This document shows, in pieces, positions 25,491 through 34,400 of a DNA stretch of 64,000 nucleotides. The DNA lies in contig OY747705.1 in assembly GCA_963556495.2 (NCBI GenBank), positions 10,396,501-10,460,500 of the forward strand. The letters are read 5' to 3'. Position 1 is the stretch's first letter. Every line of letters begins with the position of its first letter. The notes beneath the pieces are model-generated. The model was not told where the DNA came from. It worked only from the letters and a program-made list of their open reading frames with translations, and did not search any database. The position numbers were made by a program, and so were the translations under genes. The stretch comes from Valencia hispanica. Its lineage: Eukaryota > Chordata > Actinopteri > Cyprinodontiformes > Valenciidae.

Positions 25491-28400
25491 CTAAAATTAA
25501 AAACAGCAAATGGGGGGGGGGGGGGGTCAGAAAAGGAGGTGAGAGACTGGAATTGCAGAGTCAGCATGTTGTCGAGGCTCACCTTCTCGTTGGTGGCGGC
25601 CCAGGGAGCCTCCCTCACCACGAAACCTTTGGACTGGCCACGCTGCTCATCCGGTGCTGCAACGCTGCCACTAGGTGGCCTCATGTAAGCCATCTTCGCC
25701 TCATTTTCCACAACATCAGACAACTGAATCAGGAGAGAAAAATTGTTTTAATTAATTCTTCAGCAAAAATTTAGCATTACATAATGGAGTAAGGAAATGC
25801 AGAGAGTAGCTTACAAATTCCTCTTCCAGGTTCAGGAGATGATCGATGGCTTCATCCACATGTTCAGGGCGACCGATGACCGTCACAAGGTTTGGGTCTG
25901 CAGCTCCACTTTGTGGGAACCTGAGATCAATCTGAAAAAATTAAAAAGCCACATTTTAAAACTTAAGATTTAAAGATTTCTGCCATTTAAAAAAAAAAAA
26001 AGTGGGCAGTTTAGGAGCTGCTTATCAAGCAAGTTCAATGCATTTTATTTAATGTGATAAGAAAAACAAAATAAATATGCCAAAAGTGGCATGCATTTGT
26101 ATTCAGCTCCCCTTTACTATGAAACCCTCAAACAACAACCTACACAAATAATTCCCTTCCACTAATTGGTAACCAGTGCCCACCAGTATAATGTAATCTC
26201 CAAAGAAATACATAAGTCAGCAGATAAGATGAACATAACCCTTGGTAGATGTGGATAAGCTGCAGAGATGCACAGCAGTTGGAGAATTTGTCAACAAGAC
26301 GACTTCTGTTTGGCAGCATCGTACTGTAGGTAGGCCTGGGAAATAGATTTTCTATCTATGAAGATTCCATTTTTTTGAAATGGTGAGGGGGAAAAAAATA
26401 ATAATGTTGGAGATTTTCTCAATCTGATTTACCAGCGTACTTTAAGTCAGTGAATCGAAGTCAACAAGTTATACCAACTGTAGATGATGAAGAAAAAGAT
26501 AGCATAACTGTTTATGACTTAAATGCTCTATAAACATAGCTTATTGTAATTAACAGTTTGTACATTCATGTAAGACAGAAGTTCAATCTAACTACATGGC
26601 ATCATTAAAGGTTAGTCTGTTTCTTTAGATGCGTACATTCATGCAGCTTCAGATAACCCCATGCTGATCTAGACAGGAGAACATTTATAACCTCACCTTA
26701 AACTCATCCATGATCTTGCGGATGCCCTTGCCCCGAGCTCCAATAATGCGGGCGTGAACCCTGCTGTCCAGGGTGATATCCTCAGAGATCATCTCTTCCA
26801 GCTCGTCCACGATGGCCTGGATGGCATCTCGTGCAGCTATGGCATTCTGCTCATACCCTGTTATAGTGATCTGATCCTGGGAAGAAAGACAATGATTCAG
26901 ACTCCTTTACCCTTAGATTTATTAAAAAAGTGTTAAGAATCAACGTCAGCACCGGTTTGAGTTGAACTTTAGGTAAAGATGATTTGAACTCCTTCAGTTA
27001 CTCCAATTAAAAGAACCATTTGAACAGTGCAGGATGTGCTTTACCTGGTTTTCGTCGTTCTTCTCTGGGAACTGGATGTTTACATCATGCTCTGTGCGAA
27101 TGTTTGTGATGATGGCGCCCTTGCGGCCAATGATTTTTGGGTGATACTTTGGGTCCACAGTGATGGTCAGCTTGAAGCTCTTGAGTGCCTGCAGGTTCAA
27201 GAGAGATGACCCATTTAGGTAGCTCCTTTTGTTGCCTGACTTTATACATTTGCAAGTTAATTTAAGACCTTTGAGCTGATTTGTGAGAAGAGTTGCCTTT
27301 TAAAAAAAGGTAGTGTGTAATATTTTCACTCGTTTACTTTCAAATTCTGTGTATCCCATTCACAAACTTGTCCTTTTTCATTAATATTTCTCACCAATGT
27401 CTATTCTAAGTATTGCGATTCGCTTGAAATTTTACATTTTTATGTACGTAAACTTTAGTCGACCCTCCATAGTCATGCGCCATCATGGAGATACGGTAGC
27501 CGTTTGAGCATTCAAGATATAATGCTCTGCGTTTCGTGTCCCCTCTTGAAAACGCTGATCCTAGAGAGGTTGTAGCGGTTCTCCTTCTCACTCTAATCGT
27601 TGGGTGGGGAATGGCGCTGGTTGTCTCCGTGGCAGCCTGGCTGGTTTGGGGAAATTCTGCTCCTTCCTCTTAGGTAGCTTGCCCTGCTTCTACCGCACGT
27701 GACACACCTCTGCTACGCTGTGTGCTCTGCCGGTCTCAACTGATGCTGAACCGTCAGGTGACAGAGTCCGTTTACACAGCAGGAAAATAACTAAGTACTA
27801 CTGACTCCACTACCTTGTGTATATCCAAAATTGCAAATAATCAAATAGTCTCAAATACATAAAATAAGCAAAACAATATAGTTTGTTTGTTACATTAAAC
27901 TTCGAGTCATTCCAAGTTTGCTTGTTGCTGTTAAGCCATGAAATACAGCAAACATAATCAACATATCCAACATAAAAAACTGTTTTTATTACCCAACACA
28001 TTTAGATCAAATTTAGAAAAGACCACAGATGAAAAGATGGGACCTGATCGCTGGATTGTGTGTGGCCTACTGTAGCTGCAATTCCTACTCTGAACTGCGT
28101 GGCGCTAGAGAGTTTTTTATTTATTTACCCACACTACCTTTAAGATGACCCTAATGAAGTGGTTTATGTGAGAAAATAGACATGTTCTATTATGAAGAAG
28201 CCAGCCTAAGTGCAGCACTAAGAAAATAATTTCGGTTCTGTGTTGCATCTTGTGAATGGGGCTAAAGTGCAAATGCTTGAGATATAACTAAACACAAACC
28301 CGATCCTCCTGCTCGGCCTGCAGCTCCCTGACACGCTCCAGGAGGCCTTCTTTGGCGCGATCAAGGTGAGAGGCCAAGCCGGTGATGGCAATTCTATCAG

Positions 28401-31400
28401 ACTGCTGGTCAGGAGGAGGCACTTGGATGTTTACCTGGAAACATGGAGATCATAAGAAAAAAAAAAAAAAACTGCACTGAAACCACACACTGTTCAACCA
28501 ACTTTATAAACACAGCGTACCTCAAATTCATCCATCATCTTACGAATTCCACTTCCCTTTTGTCCGATAATGTACCGATGAAGCTCAAAAGGCACTTCCA
28601 CCTCGATTGTGACGGGAACCAGGGCCTAGAGAAACAACCCATTTAGATGTGTAAAAGACATCTAACTCAATAAGAACCGAGCCTTGGGGTCGGCTCCAAC
28701 CTTCAACGCCTCCACAGCAGCCTCGCAGCGCTCCTTGCGGCCAGAAATAAAAATCACGTCGCACTTCTTGGGAGCGTTTGGGTCGACGGGTTCCTTCACT
28801 TCACCATTAGCCTCTCCGTTCTCCTGAACAGGAGCCTCTGCAGGAGGTGCTGCTGAACAAACAATGTAGACCCATGAATCATTCTGAGCCGTTTTAGTCA
28901 AGTTTCCAGTCGTATTATTCACACTGCAGCCAGACAAGAGAAGGTACATCATGCTTTTACCTTGTGGGTCCTCACGTTCTGGAAATTTGATCAGCACGTT
29001 GTGATCTCTTGTGATCTGCTGAATCCGTGAGCCCTTGGGACCCATGATGGAACGGTGGAACTTTTGAGTAATCACACACTCGATGGTCACCTGAGCGTCC
29101 TGGATGGTTACATTTCAAAAGAAAAATAAAAGATTCAAGTTAAACAAACTTGAAGAAAAAAAAAAAAAAAAAAAAAAAGCAAAAGCCAATAGATTGTAGT
29201 TACCAAGTCCTCAACAATTTCCTCCATGCGCTTCTTGGCTGCCTCCACACATTCTTTGGCTCCTTTGAGGGTGACCTTTTCGCTCTGAGAAGCTGTACGA
29301 GGGAAGCTCACCATGACGCCGCCATACTCATCAGCAAGGTCCCTGAGGACTTGACCCCGGCGGGACACAAAGTAGCGATGGTGCTTGGGGTCGACGCTCA
29401 TTGTGTCCTCCACAATGTTGTCCTGAAAAGTGAACATTATACTTTAGAAACCAGGAAAAAGAAAGAGGGTTTTTAGATTATTCCATTACGTAACAGATCA
29501 GGTACAGGCTGATTAAGAGTTCCTTTGTCTTTTTTTTATTTTATTTTTTTATGTTTGGGTGAAGTGATATGTTTACTAATACACCATTACCACTTTAAGA
29601 TTACAGAATTCTACAGGAATTTATGCTACATGTTCTTGTAAATCCACCTAACAAAAGTCTGTATTATTTTAGCTGCAGAAACAATGATTGCTCAATTTTC
29701 ATTTCAAATAAAAGCAATTGCCTCACGTTACAAATTGCTTTTCATTTTGGTGCAATTCAAATGAACCAGCTGTTTATTACTAAAAGGTTTTACTGTTAAA
29801 TTTTCCCACCAGCCCATTCCTGTCAGGGACATATTTTCAATACATACCAAACTCTTGATGAGCTCCTCTAGCTCCTTCTGGGCTGTCCGCACCGCCTCCT
29901 CCGTCCCAACCACGGTGATGAGCTCTTGGTCTTTGTCCTCAGAGGTGGGGAAAATGATTCTGGCGCCGGTGCTGTCACGGACCTTTCGGATGTTTCCGCC
30001 ACCTTTTCCGATGAGAAACTTGTGGTATTCTGGCTTTGCGTGCAGCTCAGCAGTGAAACTCTTTATTTGCTGTTTTAAATAAATAAAAAAATTTAAAAGT
30101 AAAATTGGGCTTTCCCTTCCTTTTCAGAAAGGAAATGTATACCAGTAAACTGCTGTGGTTAAGAGGGAATAATTATTGGATGCAAAGCCTTTAAGTTTAA
30201 GCCTTTTTACCCCGATTCCACCTCAGGCAGCTTCATGTACAAACCTTTTCCTCTGCCAAGGCAAGCAGTTGCTGCTTCGCCTTCTCCACCTCCTCTACAG
30301 GGCCTCTGATAGTGACTTTATCAAGCCCAGAGCCTTCTGTGGGAAAGTGGATATGAACACCACCACACTCCTCCATGATCGAGCGCACCAAACGGCCCTT
30401 GGAGCCAATCAGGGAGTTGTGCAACTTCGAGGGGATGGACACATCCATCTCTGTGATGTTGGCCTGAATGCAGAGAGAGAAGGATTAAACTGCGGAGTGT
30501 TAGAGCACGTCATAATGGCGGTGTGACAAGGAGTCATGGGTGTTCACCAGTTCTTTCTGAATAGCCAAAATGTGGTTTCTTGCAGCTTCGCAATTTGCCT
30601 TCTTCCCTGTGATGACGATCATCTCAGAGTTGCTGTTTTCTGCAGGCAGGTCGATTTTGGTGTTTGTCTCCTCTCGGATCTACACCATTGAAAGAAAAAG
30701 GGGGGCGGCAGGGGGGTTTAAGTGATGAAAGGTTGCTCTCACCAGTAAAAAAAAAAAAAAAAAAGCAACCCTTTTAACGACATACAGCACCTTCTTGATG
30801 TTTGATCCTCCTTTTCCAATTATGTTTCTATGAAACTGCTTGAAGATAGGGACGGACAGAGTGTAGCTGTTCTCCACCTGAACCAGCAAAAATCACAAGT
30901 TTAACAACTACTGCACCTCAAAACCTGTACTGAAGTGGTACTACAGGTAGGAACACAGAATGGGGAGAAAAAAGAAAAAAAGGAGTGGGGGCGATAATGG
31001 CACAAGGTAGAAATTAAATAAATTTTGTCAACAGGAGAGATTTTGAAAATACCGGCCTACTGTGATTGTGCATTTTGATGATGTAATCAAGCTGTGCCTG
31101 CATACTCTACCAGGAACAGAAGGAGGATAAATACTGATGTTCAGAGTTTGTATTTACACCAGATATTGCAAGTTTAACATTTATTTTCTGTTTAACAGAA
31201 AACAAATTTTAAACTTTAACAGTTCAAAGTATTTTGAACTTTGTTTTCATAACATTTAGCTTGCATTCATTTAAAATATCTTCACGTTGTGATCATTTTT
31301 GTCTGCCATTTTTCAGAAAACAGTATTTTTATAAATGCGTTTTGCACAATAAATGTTTGTTAAATGGCAATCAATACTTCTTGAAGTTGTTCTGCTGCAA

Positions 31401-34400
31401 TATGATAATGTTCAAACAAAAGCCATTTTAACATTTAAACAGAAGAATATATTGCAATAAATATCATTACCACACATGCTTCACATATCAATATAGATTT
31501 GAGGCCATGTCGCCCACCCCTAAAAGAAATCCTAAAAGTTTACCATCTCAGCCACGATCTTCTGCATGAACTTGGAGCATTTTTCAACCTCATTCCGAGG
31601 CCCTCGAAGTTGAACAATCTCGCTCTTCTGTGCTGGGTCAGGGAAGTTGATGATGACCTGGAACAAACATTTACAGCGCTGTTTAGAGACAGTCGACGGG
31701 CTCAGTGGAGATCACCACCTGCAAACCAATACAAGCGGCTCGAACTGACCTCTGGGAATTTGTCCCGCACTTCCTTTATCTTCTCCCCTTTTTGACCGAT
31801 GATGGCTCTGTGAAAACGCTGTTCGATGATCAAATCCTTTGTACGCTCGTTCTCCTGGAAGCCCGACAAGTTATTGAACACATGGCACTGTGGTAAACAC
31901 ATGCAGTGTATTAGCAGTAGCCTCAAGTGTGTACTGACCATGCGTGACGCAAGCTCCAGCAGCTCCTTCTTGGCATCCTGCACACCTTGGGGATCCCCCT
32001 CTATACGTATCAGGTTGCTCTTCTCGTTGTCAGGGGGGATACGGACCGTCACCTTGTGCTGCTCTTTGATGCGGTTGACTACAAGTTAAATGAGAAAAGA
32101 TGTTTGGTTTTAAAGCTCAAAGAGAGCCTGGTGCAGCTTCAGGATTTGATGGGAGCACACTTACTGTTGACGCCTCCTTTTCCAATCAGGTGACGGTGGA
32201 ATTTGGGATCCACAGTGATCTCAGTATAGTCCATTCGACTTACCTGTTAAAAGGCAAAAAATGAGATTTATGTGTGGAGATGCACCACAAACAGCCTGTG
32301 GCCAGAATCAGATGGTTTGCAACTTTATCATCCCTGATGGCCTAGTCTAGTGAATGTATCTAGGGCAGGATGAGAAGTTAGTTAAAACAGGACACGTACA
32401 AAAAAAAAAAAAAGTCAGAAGTTAGGGAAAACAAGCTTATTGTTCCAGCATAATGTTCCTGATAACGATCCGTCAGATCAGCAAGATATCTACGGGACGT
32501 TCTGCTTCATGCTTTACTATCAGACTGGCATGAACCAGTTCTCCAGGAGCTGGACAAGAAGATTGAAGGAGACATGCTGGAGAGATAAACAGTGATAGCT
32601 GAATACTTGATACCGGGTCTGGTATCCTGCTTGGCTGCAATGCCCTGTTGGACGGGGGGCATCGACTGGGATGATCCTCCCAGTAACTGAACATCCACTG
32701 TGTCCTGTTATCAACTTTTTACTTTCTTTAACATAGAAAGTTCTCTTATATCAGATCTTCTGTTCCTTCTGTGTTTCTGCTCTGTCTTCTCAAACCCCCA
32801 GACGGTTGTGGCAGATGGCCGCTCCTACTGAGCCTGGTTCTGTTGGAGGTTTCTTCCTGTTAAAGGGGAGTTTTTCCTCTCCACTGTCGCTACATGCTTG
32901 CTCACTATAAGGGATTGCTGAAGGATTGCTGTGGTTGGAAATCTGCCCAACCTCACGCCAATGACTGACGCAATCTGCTGGGATTCCTTAAATAGGAAAC
33001 TTTTTAACTGAATGGAATGTTTGTATAAATGTATTGAAATGACTTCTTGTTAAGTGCCTTGAGATGACATCTGTTGTGAATTGGAGCTATATAAATAAAC
33101 TGAATTAAAATTGCATTACTATTTAAACGGTTAATCAGAAAGGTTGGGTAGGGCGATGTAAGAGTAATCTCCGTCTCCTCCATGTTCCAGCCAGACATGT
33201 TGAATTAAATACTTGAAATGCCTTCAGGGACTTGGTCTCATCTTTGTTTTAGAAAAGCTGCCCTTTCAGCTCTAACAGTACATTGAGGTTTCCCAACCAC
33301 CATAGTGCCAGAGTAACTGAAGCCTTCAGAGCTACAGAGCTCTGCCCCTCCCCCACCTGTTGTCTCTGTACTGTTGATCAGCTGGCTCAAAGTACCAAAA
33401 CAAATTTGGTCGTTTAGGGTATTTGGAATTAGAAATATTCCCAGATTAGATTTTGGGGGAAACTAAAAGCCTAATTCTCAAGACATTTTAGCAGCAATAA
33501 CTGCACTTTTGTTTAAAAGCCATTTGCCTTAGTTACACATTTGTGGAACTAAAGCAAATGTATAGTAGATTTAAATGGAGGATCATCATACAGTGAGAAC
33601 CTCAGAATGAGGAACAGTAAAGTTACTGTTTGAATCTTTGGACCTTTTAAGCTCCATCATGGAACAAGCTGGATCTGGAAGTGTTGGCAGCTTTGTGTCT
33701 TACCAAGTTACACTAAGGATGAGGAAGGAGGGAACACACACAGCTGTTTATACGTTTCCAGCTACATGAATTGCCAATGTAAGTTGATTAAGAAACTTTA
33801 GCATCTTACAAAAGGAAATACATTTTTGGAAGCCCATTATATTCTGTACTATAATTGCTAAATAGAAGCCAAACACTGTAAAAGCAAGTCAAAGATTTTT
33901 GCCCCAAATTGATCATTGATGCACGTCTAGTTTTCCTGCACATGATACAGAAGCTAAAGAACCACAGTTTGTCTGACTTTGGTTTCTGAGCAAAAGGAAT
34001 TACAATCCTCACCAAATCTGCAACAATGGCTTCAATCTGAGTCTGCATGATTTGGACGTCTTTGGGTGGTCCATCCAATATGATTTTATCTACTCCCTCA
34101 GTGAACTCAAGGTGAACCTTAATACAAAAAAAAAAAGGTATAATTAATTGGGAATAATAACATTCAAAACACACATTTGATTCAGTTTAGACAATCCTCA
34201 CCTTGGGCATTTGTTGGGTGATCTTAGCCAAGTTCTGTCCCTTTTTGCCAATAATGAAACGATGAAGCCAAGAAGGAGCCGACACAGAGGAAACAGTGGA
34301 ACTGTTTGCCTGAAAAAGGAAACAGATATGGTTTTCTACCAATTCCAATGCCCTCCTGTTGCAATTCCCATCGGCTTTTGGAAAGCAACTTCACCTTAGC

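Noticed and set aside
29150..32193. Plus-strand frames of 60-116 codons across the hdlbp exons
   Set aside because: Antisense shadows of vigilin exons; they start and stop without regard to any gene signal.
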